From positions 372,001 through 436,000 of the forward strand of contig JAFECG010000019.1 in the NCBI GenBank assembly GCA_018242215.1: a DNA stretch of 64,000 nt, given 5' to 3'. Of this stretch, positions 1 to 11,042 are shown piece after piece. The position numbers were made by a program, and so were the translations under genes. This DNA is from Pseudomonadota bacterium. Lineage in GTDB: Bacteria; Pseudomonadota; Alphaproteobacteria; Rhizobiales; Hyphomicrobiaceae. The notes beneath the pieces were generated by a model that searched no databases, was not told the DNA's origin, and saw only the letters and a program-made list of their open reading frames with translations. How positions within the stretch are numbered: position 1 is the stretch's first letter; each line of letters starts with the position of its first letter.

Positions 1-2172
<2,172 letters not shown>

Positions 2173-2474
2173 TCGGGGCGCTGATCCGGGTCAATAAAGG
2201 ACGGGTTCGCGGCAAGGTACGGCAAAACCGGGGGCGGGGACAAGTTTTGATGGCGCGTACATCGGCCCTGCGGGGCGGCGCCGCATGCGCTGTCCTGGCG
2301 CCGGGGGTTCCGCTCCGCGAAATCCCCGTATGCCGGGGGGCGGGCAGTCATCGGCCGACGACGGAGGCGATAGGGCCGAACCGCGCAGGATATTATTTAC
2401 CTCGAACGCCAGCACCGAACTTTTCGAGGCTATTTCGCGGTATAATTTCCGGGTCGATTCTCGGAATAAAGGTC
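2173..2474. other. divergent intergenic region between mutB and the 2475 gene
   Basis: About 300 bases with no convincing gene. Several short overlapping frames exist, but none has a ribosome binding site or a recognisable product. It must hold the mutB promoter (leftward) and the promoter of the small exported protein (rightward). The only motif I can point to is the TATAAT hexamer annotated separately. Confidence 0.6.
2441..2446 (+). promoter_or_regulatory. candidate -10 hexamer (TATAAT)
   Basis: A perfect TATAAT lies 29 bases upstream of the ATG at 2475 in otherwise GC-rich DNA. No good TTGACA-like box sits 16-18 bases upstream (the region reads AACTTTTCGAG), so this is only a candidate. 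Confidence 0.4.
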
Positions 2475-2750
2475 ATGGGAAACAAAATCGCTTTCATTAC
2501 TATGGTGATGGCCGCCGGGCTTGCCGGAACGAGCGCGCTTGCGGAAAGCGCCGAGGAGCCACCCATGGATCTTCTTGCGTCGCAGGCACGCGATCAGGGT
2601 TTCACGTGCAACCATCCGAAATCCGCGCGTTTCGACGCAAAGACTTCGAAGCCAAACGAAAAAGTCTGGGTCCTGCAGTGTGAGCACGACACCTTCCGCA
2701 TGACGGTCATTCCCGACCTGGCGGCCAAGATCGAGAAGCTCGACAGATAG
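2475..2750 (+). CDS. small exported protein, function unknown
   Basis: 91 residues. The first 23 form a clear Sec signal peptide: charged start MGNK, a hydrophobic core, and a likely cut after ALA-ES. The mature part of about 68 residues contains two cysteines (C45 and C69) that could form one disulfide in the periplasm, in the contexts FTCNHP and LQCEHD. An AAAGG ribosome binding site precedes the ATG at 2475, which is why I prefer this start to the longer frame from 2247 that would bury the signal peptide. I do not recognise the family. Confidence 0.7.
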   Translation: MGNKIAFITMVMAAGLAGTSALAESAEEPPMDLLASQARDQGFTCNHPKSARFDAKTSKPNEKVWVLQCEHDTFRMTVIPDLAAKIEKLDR

Positions 2751-2904
2751 CTATTATCTCATCCGGACATTTGCGTGCCGATGTCGCTCGCTAGCGGCGC
2801 GATTGCGTTGTCACGCTCGGAACAGATCGGCCGCGCAGTATCGGGCATCTTCCTCTCACGAGATCGATTGCTGATCTCGATCCAATTCGAGAGGAGATCA
2901 CGCC

Positions 2905-3108
2905 ATGTCGGGTCTTGTTGCTGGTTCCGCCGCTGCTGCCATCACCACCGCCGTAACCGTCGTCGTCGCCTCGCTGCCTGACGCACAGGCGTTGCTCTCT
3001 CCTCTGACCGATGGCGGAAACGAATACGCGATCGCAACTGCATCGGTTCTCGCCTCCCTTCCGATGCTTGGCATCATGGCCGTGCTCGCGGTTTCAGGAC
3101 GCGAATAG
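2905..3108 (+). CDS. small two-segment membrane protein
   Basis: 67 residues with a GAGAGGAGA ribosome binding site 7-8 bases before the ATG. Two hydrophobic segments (about residues 6-30 and 42-62) are separated by a short polar loop with DGGNEY. The protein is rich in Ala, Val and Ser and has no charged domain outside the membrane. A strong intrinsic terminator follows 46 bases downstream, so it is probably its own transcription unit. Function unknown. Such small proteins often act as membrane-stress or lipid-associated peptides, but nothing here shows that. Confidence 0.65.
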   Translation: MSGLVAGSAAAAITTAVTVVVASLPDAQALLSPLTDGGNEYAIATASVLASLPMLGIMAVLAVSGRE

Positions 3109-3154
3109 CCGACTGCTTTCCTTCGATTTCATGCTTGCCTCCCCCCGTGCCTCG

Positions 3155-3185
3155 GCCGGCTCCTTCGCGGAGCCGGCTTTTTTTT
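3155..3185 (+). terminator. rho-independent terminator
   Basis: A perfect 9-bp stem (GCCGGCTCC/GGAGCCGGC) with a TTCGC loop is followed by eight T. It ends the transcript of the small membrane protein at 2905-3108. Confidence 0.92.
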
Positions 3186-3386
3186 CGCAAGCGATTGCAG
3201 TGATGATTGCGCTCGTTTCGAGTATCGTCGGCGCCATTCTCCTGCCTTTGTTGCTGGCACAATAGTGATTGGGGCATGGGGGTTACGGGAGCTTGCTACC
3301 CAGCCTTTTGTTCGAAGGGTGCCGCGGCACCGGTGCGGGCCGGAGTCGACGAGCAGTCCCATCGCGTATCGTGTGGGGTGTGCGTC

Positions 3387-4010
3387 GTGAATCTCAAAGC
3401 AATGATCGTTGTCGCCGGCGCGGTGTTCGCGTCGTTTGCTTCTCCGACCAAGTTCGGCGCCGGCAGTCCGGCAGATGCCGCGGATGCGGTTCCGCCTGCC
3501 GCACGAGATGTGAAGGTTCCGGAATTCGTTCCGGTCATCAACTTCAGCCAGTTCGTCCTGGCGATGCAGTCCTTCGCGGCGGAAAATCCTCCAGCAGCGC
3601 GCCTGGCAGCCGAAGCTTTGAGTGCGAAGTTCACATCGGACCAGACAAGCCTGCAGACGGCCCAACATACGGCGGCTGAAATCGTCACGAGACCTGTCAT
3701 CGTCACGAGGCCGGTCATTGTCGCAAGCGTGCCGGCTCAGCCGATCGCGCAGAGCGAACCTGCTCTGCCGAGCGCGCCGGATCCGACGGCGCGACCAGCG
3801 AAGGAAGCAGCAGATCCGGTCAAGGTCGCGATCGAGGCGGTCCGGGAACCCGTGGCGACGCGTCACAAACAGAAAACGGCCAAGGCCCGGCCGCGCTCCG
3901 AGCGGCGCTTTCAACCGGCAATGGGACTCGGGATGACGATCGAGTCTGCCGAAAATGCGCCGCCTATTTCGGCCCTCTCTCAAAAAAAAAGACCGGCGAC
4001 AGGCGAATAG
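3387..4010 (+). CDS. hypothetical exported Pro/Ala-rich protein
   Basis: 207 residues from the GTG at 3387. An alternative ATG lies at 3402, and the longer frame from 3207 places Cys-rich, non-signal-like sequence before the hydrophobic stretch. The start gives MNLKAMIVVAGAVFASFAS, a plausible signal peptide or N-terminal anchor. A tandem repeat TRPVIV-TRPVIV lies near residue 100, followed by a Pro/Ala/Glu linker and a basic C-terminus (HKQKTAKARPRSERR). No catalytic motif is seen. The last codons run through nine consecutive A (3982-3990); one base fewer would extend the protein to 4212. Confidence 0.55.
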   Translation: MNLKAMIVVAGAVFASFASPTKFGAGSPADAADAVPPAARDVKVPEFVPVINFSQFVLAMQSFAAENPPAARLAAEALSAKFTSDQTSLQTAQHTAAEIVTRPVIVTRPVIVASVPAQPIAQSEPALPSAPDPTARPAKEAADPVKVAIEAVREPVATRHKQKTAKARPRSERRFQPAMGLGMTIESAENAPPISALSQKKRPATGE

Positions 4011-4237
4011 GATCGCGCTCCGCCGATTAGCTTCGTTGAGCCCTGCAGCGGGTGCCGCGCCGAACACGCATGGTCCGCAGGATGCGCCGAATGGCGGCTC
4101 GGCATCGAAGCCGGAATTTCAGGTGGGCATTCCGGGCCAGTCGATGGAGCCGCTCATTTCCAAGTGCGCGAAAGCCGAAAGATCGTGCTTGGGGATCTTT
4201 TGCGGCTGCTGAAGTGAGCCCGCCGTTCCGTTAGTGT

Positions 4238-5578
4238 CTATTTCTGCATTTCGTGCGGCAACGGCATGAACCCACGCGAAAGAGCATGATAAAGCGGCTC
4301 GCGCTGGATGAGACGCGAAATGCCGGCGGCTAGCAGCGACGTCGCCATCAGCGGAATGACCATGTTTCGCTCGCTCGTCATTTCCATCACGATGACGACG
4401 GCAGTCAGGGGCGACTGTACGACCGCGGCAAAATAACCGACGGTCATCATCAGCATGAGGGCTCGCGGCTCGATGAAGGTGAAGATCGGTGTCACCATCG
4501 ATCCCAATCCAGCGCCGACGGCAAGCGAGGGCGAGAAGAGGCCGCCGGGAATCCCGCTGGCCGACGACAACAGCGTCGAGAGAAGTTTGAACGGGCCATA
4601 CCAAACCGGAATGAGGTCGCCGGAGACGAGGCCGGCGTGCGTTTGCCCATAGCCGTTGCCCGAAGCGTATCCGCCGGTCGCAACGCTCAATGCAGCGACG
4701 ATCAATCCACAAACGCCTGCGAAGAGCGCAGGATTTCGGCGGAGCCGCGCGATGAGCTGGGGCGGCCGGCGTGTGAGAACGACGAGGGAGCGCGAGAAAA
4801 TTCCGCCCATGACACCGCCGATCAGAGCGCAAACAGGAACGGCAACCCAATCGGCGGCGTGCGTCATCTTTGCCGAGACTTCGCCGAAATAGGCATAGTT
4901 GCCGAGCAGGAGCCAACTGACGCCACCAGCAATTGCGACCGAAGCGATGACGAGTTCGTTGATGCGTCCGGCGAAGGATTTTGCGACCTCCTCGATCGCA
5001 AACAGGATTCCGGCGATCGGTGCGTTGAACGCCGCGGCGATGCCTGCCGCCGAGCCTGCGAGCACGAGCCCGTTGTGTCGCCCGATGCCAGCGAAGCCGG
5101 CAACAGCGTACATAACGGACGCGCCGACTTGCACTGTCGGTCCTTCACGGCCGACGGACGCTCCAAAGACGAGCGCGATGGCCGTCATGATGATCTTCGC
5201 GATCATCGTCGGCCAACCGAGCAGCCTTTTGCGGAATGTCACATTCTTGCTTCTGCGCGCCGCGATGACTTGCGGAATGCCGCTGCCTGTCGAAGCCGGG
5301 AACCACCGCGCGGTGACATAGGCCAGGCTTGCAAAGCCGAGTGGTGAGATGATGAAGGGCAGCCAAGGCGAGTAGAGAAGAATTTTGTCGTAGAGGTTCT
5401 GCGCGGCGTTGGCGAGTTCTGCGAAACCTACCGCCGCAAGACCGATGAAGATCGCGCCCAGAAGAAAGACGCCGCGTCGAATCCAGACCCGACGCGAAAG
5501 ACTGACGTAGCGATAGCGGCGCAGCCGTAATATTCGGCGACGCGTCGCCTTGCGGATGTCAGGTGCTTTCGAGTCCAC
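4238..5578 (-). CDS. ClC-family chloride channel / Cl-/H+ antiporter
   Basis: 446-residue polytopic inner-membrane protein beginning with GTG. The anion-selectivity motifs are intact: GSGIP at residues 98-102, GREGP at 143-147 (E145 is the external gating glutamate), a GIFSRS-type region and GGLFSPSLAVG near residue 345. FAIEE at 193-197 supplies the internal proton glutamate, so an exchanger is more likely than a passive channel. No C-terminal CBS domains are present. It starts only 35 bases after mutA ends on the same strand and is probably read from the same transcript. Known bacterial relatives act in acid resistance or ion homeostasis; a link to mutase metabolism is not shown. Confidence 0.93.
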   Translation of the reverse strand: MDSKAPDIRKATRRRILRLRRYRYVSLSRRVWIRRGVFLLGAIFIGLAAVGFAELANAAQNLYDKILLYSPWLPFIISPLGFASLAYVTARWFPASTGSGIPQVIAARRSKNVTFRKRLLGWPTMIAKIIMTAIALVFGASVGREGPTVQVGASVMYAVAGFAGIGRHNGLVLAGSAAGIAAAFNAPIAGILFAIEEVAKSFAGRINELVIASVAIAGGVSWLLLGNYAYFGEVSAKMTHAADWVAVPVCALIGGVMGGIFSRSLVVLTRRPPQLIARLRRNPALFAGVCGLIVAALSVATGGYASGNGYGQTHAGLVSGDLIPVWYGPFKLLSTLLSSASGIPGGLFSPSLAVGAGLGSMVTPIFTFIEPRALMLMMTVGYFAAVVQSPLTAVVIVMEMTSERNMVIPLMATSLLAAGISRLIQREPLYHALSRGFMPLPHEMQK

Positions 5579-5613
5579 GAGCGGTCGTCGTCCTCGGCTT
5601 CTTCAATTCGTGA

Positions 5614-7488
5614 TCAGGTCAGCTTCTGCTGCAAACCTTTGAGCGTGGCGACGGCGTCGGCGCCGGCAAAAAGGAATTGGTCGACGCCCGCGGCCTTGAG
5701 CGTCGCTTCGTTGTCGCCGGGCTTTCCGGCCATCAGCACGAGTGCGGCACCGGCAGCCTTCAATGCCTTCGCCGTCGGTTCCGCAAGCGTTGCGTTGACG
5801 GCATCGGACGAGCAGATGCAGGCTGACGATGCCCCAGATTTTTTGAACGCCTCAACCGCTTCCTCCGGCGTCTTGTAGCCGTCGCTGACGAGCGCCGCGA
5901 TGCCGCCGGCGGCCAGATAGTTTTTCGTCCAGGTCGTGCGGATGTTGTGATCGACGATCTCGCCCATGCTGGCGAGGAAGACATTGAAGCCGCCATGGGC
6001 GTCGGCGGCATCGCGCAGCTCTTCGAAGGCTTCTCCGAGGCGGTGCGGTTTCAAGAGGGTGATTTCGATCGCTGCTTTGCCGGCAGATGCCGGCGGCTTG
6101 GGCCATGGCTCTGCATGGACGCCATCGTCGCCGAGAAGCGGGAACGCGTTCACACCGGTCAATTCCTGGCGGATGGTCGCCACAGATCTGGCGCGCGTCT
6201 CGGCTGCCTTTGCGATCGTCTCCTGGATGAAACCGGATTGGAGACACGCCAAGAGTCCACCTCGTGCCTCGATATCCTGAAAAATCTCCCAGGCCTTCTT
6301 TGCCATCTCGTCCGTCAGATTTTCGACGTACCATGAGCCGCCCGCCGGATCGTCGACGCGGCCCAAATGGCTTTCTTCCTGGCAGACGATCTGGATGTTG
6401 CGCGCGACACGCCGCGCGAATGCGTCGGGCTTGCCGAGTGCGAACGTAAATGGAAGGACGACGATGGCGTCGGCGCCCCCGAGCGCTGCTCCGGCGCAGG
6501 CAATGGTGGTGCGCAGAATGTTCGTCCACGGATCGCGCTTCGCCATGATGCGATAGGAGGTCGGGCAGTTGAGCGTGACGGCAGCCGCGGCGTCGCCGGC
6601 GCCTGAGGCACCAGCGACGCGCCAGATCAAATGCCGAGCCGCGCGCAATTTCGCGATCGTCGAGAATTCATCGATGTCGGCCGCGAGCGAGACGTTGATT
6701 TTCGGCAGCGCTTCGGAGGGGGGAATGCCGCCTTCCTCCGCAGCTCGGAGATACGAGACGAGAGCCGCGAGCATGAACGCGAGTTCCTGGGCCTCGCTGG
6801 CGCCGGCGACGTGAGCCACCACGCCGTCGGCCGTCATGACCTGAACACGCGAACTGTCGGCCGTCGTCTTCATCAATGCGACGGCGCGGGCCAGCGCTGT
6901 CTCGACCGGTTCGGAAAGGCGGCCAGTCATCGCGAGCGTTCCGAGAGGGTCGGATCCGAATGATCCTTGCCGGTCGGACTGCTTGATGCGCTGCGCATCC
7001 CATTCCGCCACGAGCGCCAAGGATGCATCAAAGACGTTTTCGCCTGCCACTAGGATGATCGGGCAAACGTCGAGGAGCACGCCTGCGAGCGCCGCGCTGA
7101 GCGCTTCCCGGGTCGGGGGCAGGCCTATTCCGCCGATCTGAAGGCCTATCGAGGTGACGCCGCCTTCAAGATCTTCCAGAATAGCAGCGTTGGCCGCCTT
7201 CGGATCGGATTCGATGTGAAACGTCCGGATATCCCAGCCGAGGCCGTCTCGGGCGGCCTTCATGCCGCGGGTGAAGGGTGCTTTCCCCGGCAGAGCGTTC
7301 ACTACGCTCGCAAGCGCGTCGCTGCGGGTATACAGGGGGTCGATTTTGATGCCATCGGTCGTGCGGGTGACGAGGCGTTTCTCGAAGTCTGCGCCTTTCA
7401 GGGCCTTTTCGACCAGTGCGCGCCATTCCGAGAGGCTTGCTGCCGGAAAATCTTGAGCCAAATGCAAATCTTGCGTCGTGGTCGTCAT
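5614..7488 (-). CDS. mutA: methylmalonyl-CoA mutase small subunit
   Basis: 624 residues, a typical length for the non-catalytic partner of the heterodimeric mutase. The N-terminal half has the TIM-barrel (IKIDPLYTRSDA near residue 50, and PFTFALGKPDAFARRVARNIQ in the middle). The C-terminal domain is cobalamin-binding-like, but the DxHxxG motif is replaced (ASMGEIVDHNIR), as expected for a small subunit that does not bind B12. The start ATG is followed by four Thr codons. It is the first gene of a leftward unit with the ClC gene. The large subunit gene is not adjacent. Confidence 0.93.
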   Translation of the reverse strand: MTTTTQDLHLAQDFPAASLSEWRALVEKALKGADFEKRLVTRTTDGIKIDPLYTRSDALASVVNALPGKAPFTRGMKAARDGLGWDIRTFHIESDPKAANAAILEDLEGGVTSIGLQIGGIGLPPTREALSAALAGVLLDVCPIILVAGENVFDASLALVAEWDAQRIKQSDRQGSFGSDPLGTLAMTGRLSEPVETALARAVALMKTTADSSRVQVMTADGVVAHVAGASEAQELAFMLAALVSYLRAAEEGGIPPSEALPKINVSLAADIDEFSTIAKLRAARHLIWRVAGASGAGDAAAAVTLNCPTSYRIMAKRDPWTNILRTTIACAGAALGGADAIVVLPFTFALGKPDAFARRVARNIQIVCQEESHLGRVDDPAGGSWYVENLTDEMAKKAWEIFQDIEARGGLLACLQSGFIQETIAKAAETRARSVATIRQELTGVNAFPLLGDDGVHAEPWPKPPASAGKAAIEITLLKPHRLGEAFEELRDAADAHGGFNVFLASMGEIVDHNIRTTWTKNYLAAGGIAALVSDGYKTPEEAVEAFKKSGASSACICSSDAVNATLAEPTAKALKAAGAALVLMAGKPGDNEATLKAAGVDQFLFAGADAVATLKGLQQKLT

Positions 7489-7701
7489 ACAACTTGGTTC
7501 CCAGAGCCGATGGGCGCTATTGATGCGATAGGGCTTCGATATACCCCCTCAGGCGGTGGGCGCGAGCCCGAAATTTTCATGCGCACCAGCCGAATTGCCG
7601 CGCTTGGAGGTTGAAGCCGCACGATTTGCGTCGGTGCGTAGCGCGTGGCATCACAAAAAATGTGGATCGGGACGAGTCGGTCGGCATGATGAGGAGGCGA
7701 A

Positions 7702-9138
7702 ATGGCTGAAAAACATGGCCCCGGGGAGACGGGCGAAAGCGTCGCCGATCCTCGCGACTATGTGCAGGATGGCCTGATCCTCATCGGCGTCAGCAAATCT
7801 GGGCGGGATCTGGCGCCCGAGTGCATCGAATTGGCGCTCGCCAACCGCCATGGCCTCGTCACCGGAGCGACGGGCACGGGCAAGACGGTCACGCTTCAGG
7901 TTCTGGCCGAAGGATTTTCGGCAGCAGGCGTTCCGGTTTTCGCAGCCGACATCAAAGGCGATCTTTCCGGCATCGCGGCGAAAGGCACACCGTCGCCAAA
8001 GCTCGTCGCGCGCGCTGAGGAAATCGGTCTGACGCGATACGGCAATACGGCATTTCCGACTGTGTTTTGGGATATCTTCGGCGTCGACGGCCATCCGGTG
8101 CGCGCGACGGTGCAGGAGATGGGGCCCCTGCTTCTCTCACGTCTGATGGAACTGACGGAGCCGCAGGAAGGCGTGCTGAACATCGCGTTCCGCTGGGCGG
8201 AAGATGAGCGGCAGGCGGGCGACGCGCGGATGACGATCCTCGATCTTCAGGATCTCCGTTCGGTCATCGATGAGATGGGAAAAAAGGCTTCGACCCTGCG
8301 CAGTAAATACGGGCACATCGCACCGGCGACGGTTGGCGTCATTCAGCGGCGGCTGCTAGTGCTTGAAGAGCAGGGTGCTGGTAAATTCTTCGGTGAGCCG
8401 GCACTCGACATCATGGATTTTCTTAAGACCGCTGATGATGGCCGCGGCATGGTCAACATTCTTGCCGCGGAAAAGCTGATGAATACGCCACGCCTCTACG
8501 CGACGTTCCTGCTTTGGCTGCTGACGGAATTGTTCGAAAAGCTTCCCGAGGTCGGCGATCTCGATAAGCCGAAGCTCGTCTTCCTGTTCGACGAGGCGCA
8601 TCTGCTCTTCAATGAAGCGCCGAAGGCGGTGCTGGAACAGGTCGAGCGCGTGACACGGCTCATTCGCTCGAAGGGGGTCGGCGTCTATTACGTGACGCAA
8701 AGCCCGGGCGACGTGCCGGACCGCGTTTCGGCGCAGCTTGGCAACCGTATTCAGCACGCGCTGCGCGCCTTCACGCCGAAAGAGCAGAAGGCCATTCGCG
8801 CGGCTGCCCAGACCTTCCGCCCGAACCCGAACATCGATACGGAGCGGACTATTCAGGAGCTCGGGGTGGGCGAGGCGCTGGTGTCGCTGCTGCACGACAA
8901 GGGCGAGCCTTCAATGGTGCAGCGTACGCTCATCCGGCCGCCGATGTCGCGTGTCGGGCCGCTTACCGCCGACGAGCGGGAAAAGCTCAAGCAGGCGGAT
9001 GTCGACAACCATAAGAAATACGGCACTTCTCTTGACCGCGAATCGGCGCATGAACGTCTGCAGGAGCGCAATACGATGGTCGGCCAGTTGAAGCGCAAAC
9101 TGACGTCGTTCTCGAATATCCTCCGTGGCAAAGGATGA
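7702..9138 (+). CDS. HerA/DUF853-type helicase-like ATPase (YjgR family)
   Basis: 478 residues with a GAGGAGG ribosome binding site just before the ATG. Walker A is GATGTGKT at about residues 53-60. Walker B is LVFLFDEAH at about residue 293, and a conserved [12 protein letters not shown] sensor region follows. The C-terminal third has [19 protein letters not shown], diagnostic of the DUF853 family typified by E. coli YjgR. The family consists of predicted hexameric P-loop ATPases related to HerA/FtsK; the substrate is not established. It stands alone, without NurA or other partner genes nearby, so a role in end resection cannot be inferred. Confidence 0.9.
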   Translation: MAEKHGPGETGESVADPRDYVQDGLILIGVSKSGRDLAPECIELALANRHGLVTGATGTGKTVTLQVLAEGFSAAGVPVFAADIKGDLSGIAAKGTPSPKLVARAEEIGLTRYGNTAFPTVFWDIFGVDGHPVRATVQEMGPLLLSRLMELTEPQEGVLNIAFRWAEDERQAGDARMTILDLQDLRSVIDEMGKKASTLRSKYGHIAPATVGVIQRRLLVLEEQGAGKFFGEPALDIMDFLKTADDGRGMVNILAAEKLMNTPRLYATFLLWLLTELFEKLPEVGDLDKPKLVFLFDEAHLLFNEAPKAVLEQVERVTRLIRSKGVGVYYVTQSPGDVPDRVSAQLGNRIQHALRAFTPKEQKAIRAAAQTFRPNPNIDTERTIQELGVGEALVSLLHDKGEPSMVQRTLIRPPMSRVGPLTADEREKLKQADVDNHKKYGTSLDRESAHERLQERNTMVGQLKRKLTSFSNILRGKG

Positions 9139-9263
9139 AACGCTCCGAATGCGTTGAAAGTCACATTTGGAACCATTAGCCTTTTTTCGAGGATTCGCAG
9201 ACTACGCGTTGGCCGCGGATGAACTGGCTATTCCAAACGGTGGACGCCGAGGAGGAGAATGAG

Positions 9264-9560
9264 ATGGGTTACTTCCGGTTTCGCAAGACGTTCACGATCC
9301 TGCCCGGCGTTCGCATCAATCTCAGCAAGACCGGTGTCAGCGGCAGTCTCGGCGGTCGAGGCGCGACGCTCAATGTAGGCAAGCGCGGGGAGCAGGTGAC
9401 GCTCGGCATTCCGGGCACGGGGCTCAGCTATCGCACGCCGGTGGGGATGACGCTGTTTCTCATTCTGATTGGTGTGGTCGCGCTGATCGGCATAGCCTAT
9501 GTGATCTCGCCGACCACGGTCCGGGCACTCCTGCACTGGTGGCAACCGCACTGGTTCTGA
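9264..9560 (+). CDS. DUF4236 family membrane protein
   Basis: 98 residues from the ATG at 9264, chosen over 9219 because GAGGAGG sits directly upstream and because the family begins with MGxFRFRKT. The N-terminal DUF4236 module shows FRFRKTFTILPGVRINLSKTG, SGSLGGRGATLNVG and VTLGIPGTGLSY. One C-terminal membrane segment (about residues 60-82) is followed by a Trp/His-rich tail. The family is widespread, also appears fused to other domains in phage and host proteins, and has no established function. Confidence 0.85.
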   Translation: MGYFRFRKTFTILPGVRINLSKTGVSGSLGGRGATLNVGKRGEQVTLGIPGTGLSYRTPVGMTLFLILIGVVALIGIAYVISPTTVRALLHWWQPHWF

Positions 9561-9647
9561 TCCAACATATTCGTCAGATCATATCGAGGGCGCTGGCGGT
9601 GACGCTGGCGCTTTTACTTTTTACGTCGTGCTGCAATGAATTGACGC

Positions 9648-10910
9648 TCAGCCGCTGCCGGCCGCCGCCAGAGGCGTGGGAACTTCTGGCCTTGGTTGCT
9701 CCCCATTGACTTTGATCGGCGCCTGACCCGGCGGATGTTTCATCCAGACGCCTCGGCGACCCACGGCAACACCCTCTGCGTAAAGCGCTGCCTGATATTT
9801 CGGGTCGTAGATCTCCTTGGTCTTGTAATCGAACGAGGGCGGCACCGCGAGGAAGTTGAAATCAGCACCGCCGTCCAACGCGACACGATAGATGTGGTAG
9901 ACCTCGCCCGTGTTCTGGCTCTTGATGAGCGTCGAAATTGCGCGGCCTGCAATCTGAAGTGTTGTCGGTTTCACGACTTCCTGGTCGGGCGTCGCTTTTC
10001 CGTTCTTGATGATGAAGTATCGCCGTATCGGTGGCTTGTCGTACAACACGTCGAAAGCTTTGAGAGGCGCTTCGACTGGACTCACAAAGACCTCGCGCGT
10101 CGTCCCTCCGTCGACATGCAGCTCATCATACATCCGGCCGTCCGCTTCGACTTCGATCTTGACCGGCGGGAAGGCCGCCGGGATCGCTGCCGACGCCAGA
10201 ATGACCTTGCGGAAAAGCTCGACCGCTTCAGGGGACCTGTTGAGAGCGATCTCTCCCATGTTCCAGACCACGGGGCGCTGGGCATCAAGGTTGGTCGTCA
10301 GAACCAGCAGAATCCGACCGCGCTTGTATTGTGCCGCGATGCGGTCGATGAATTTACGATCGACATAGTACGCGATGAGATTTTGCAGCGGTGCGGTGCT
10401 TGCGAGCGCCGGTCCGCCAAAGAGTCCCGACAAGATCTCCGGTGTGACGACCTGATCCTGCTTGTACTGTGTCCAGATGGCGTGCAGCTTTTCGTCTTCG
10501 GACGGACCGAGGTAAGCGAACGGTGCGATGATCGCGCCAGCGCTGACACCGGTGACGACCTGGAACTCAGGCCGGTCGCCCCGCTTTGTCCAGCCCGCAA
10601 GGACGCCGGCGCCGAAGGCTCCGTCGGAGCCGCCGCCCGACAGTGCCAGGGTATCGATCAACTTGCGGCCGTTTATTGTTTTCGCGTCGCGGGCAATCGG
10701 CGGCATATGCGCGGTGCGCCGCCGAACCTCGACAAGCGGATTCTTAGGAACCTCGTCGCCCCAGAAGCGAACGCCGGGCATTCCTGGGATCTCGGCAGTT
10801 TCTGCAACCTTCGCGCTCGTAATGCCGTTGCGGGGAATCGTCGCCGCGCAGCCTGTCAGAGCGAACGCGGCCAACAACATGAGAGCGACGTGCAGTTTCC
10901 GCACGAGCAC
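9648..10910 (-). CDS. patatin-like phospholipase, lipoprotein
   Basis: 420 residues from the GTG at 10910. The longer frame from 10967 would put 19 non-signal residues first, and GGGGGA precedes the GTG. The N-terminus is a lipoprotein signal with lipobox LTGC (lipidated Cys about residue 21), so it is anchored in a membrane facing the periplasm. The patatin domain has the oxyanion loop SGGGSDGAFG (about 91-100), the nucleophile elbow GVSAG (Ser about 123) and the catalytic Asp in VDGGTTREV. The expected activity is acyl-ester hydrolysis on phospholipids by a Ser-Asp dyad. A second patatin gene lies directly upstream on the same strand. Confidence 0.9.
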   Translation of the reverse strand: MLVRKLHVALMLLAAFALTGCAATIPRNGITSAKVAETAEIPGMPGVRFWGDEVPKNPLVEVRRRTAHMPPIARDAKTINGRKLIDTLALSGGGSDGAFGAGVLAGWTKRGDRPEFQVVTGVSAGAIIAPFAYLGPSEDEKLHAIWTQYKQDQVVTPEILSGLFGGPALASTAPLQNLIAYYVDRKFIDRIAAQYKRGRILLVLTTNLDAQRPVVWNMGEIALNRSPEAVELFRKVILASAAIPAAFPPVKIEVEADGRMYDELHVDGGTTREVFVSPVEAPLKAFDVLYDKPPIRRYFIIKNGKATPDQEVVKPTTLQIAGRAISTLIKSQNTGEVYHIYRVALDGGADFNFLAVPPSFDYKTKEIYDPKYQAALYAEGVAVGRRGVWMKHPPGQAPIKVNGEQPRPEVPTPLAAAGSG

Positions 10911-11042
10911 CTTGTTTCCCCCAAACGCGAAATGCCCCGTATACGGCGTTTGTTTTACGGCACCCATAAGGCCGCGGCAACGGCGGCAAAATTCCCTTGC
11001 GCATCCAGCGTGACCCGCGAAGCACTAAGTTGCTCGGCGGCA

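Noticed and set aside
3955..4212. 85-residue plus-strand frame after the 3387 gene as an independent gene
   Set aside because: No ribosome binding site, and it begins inside the previous gene. Kept only as a possible frameshift extension.
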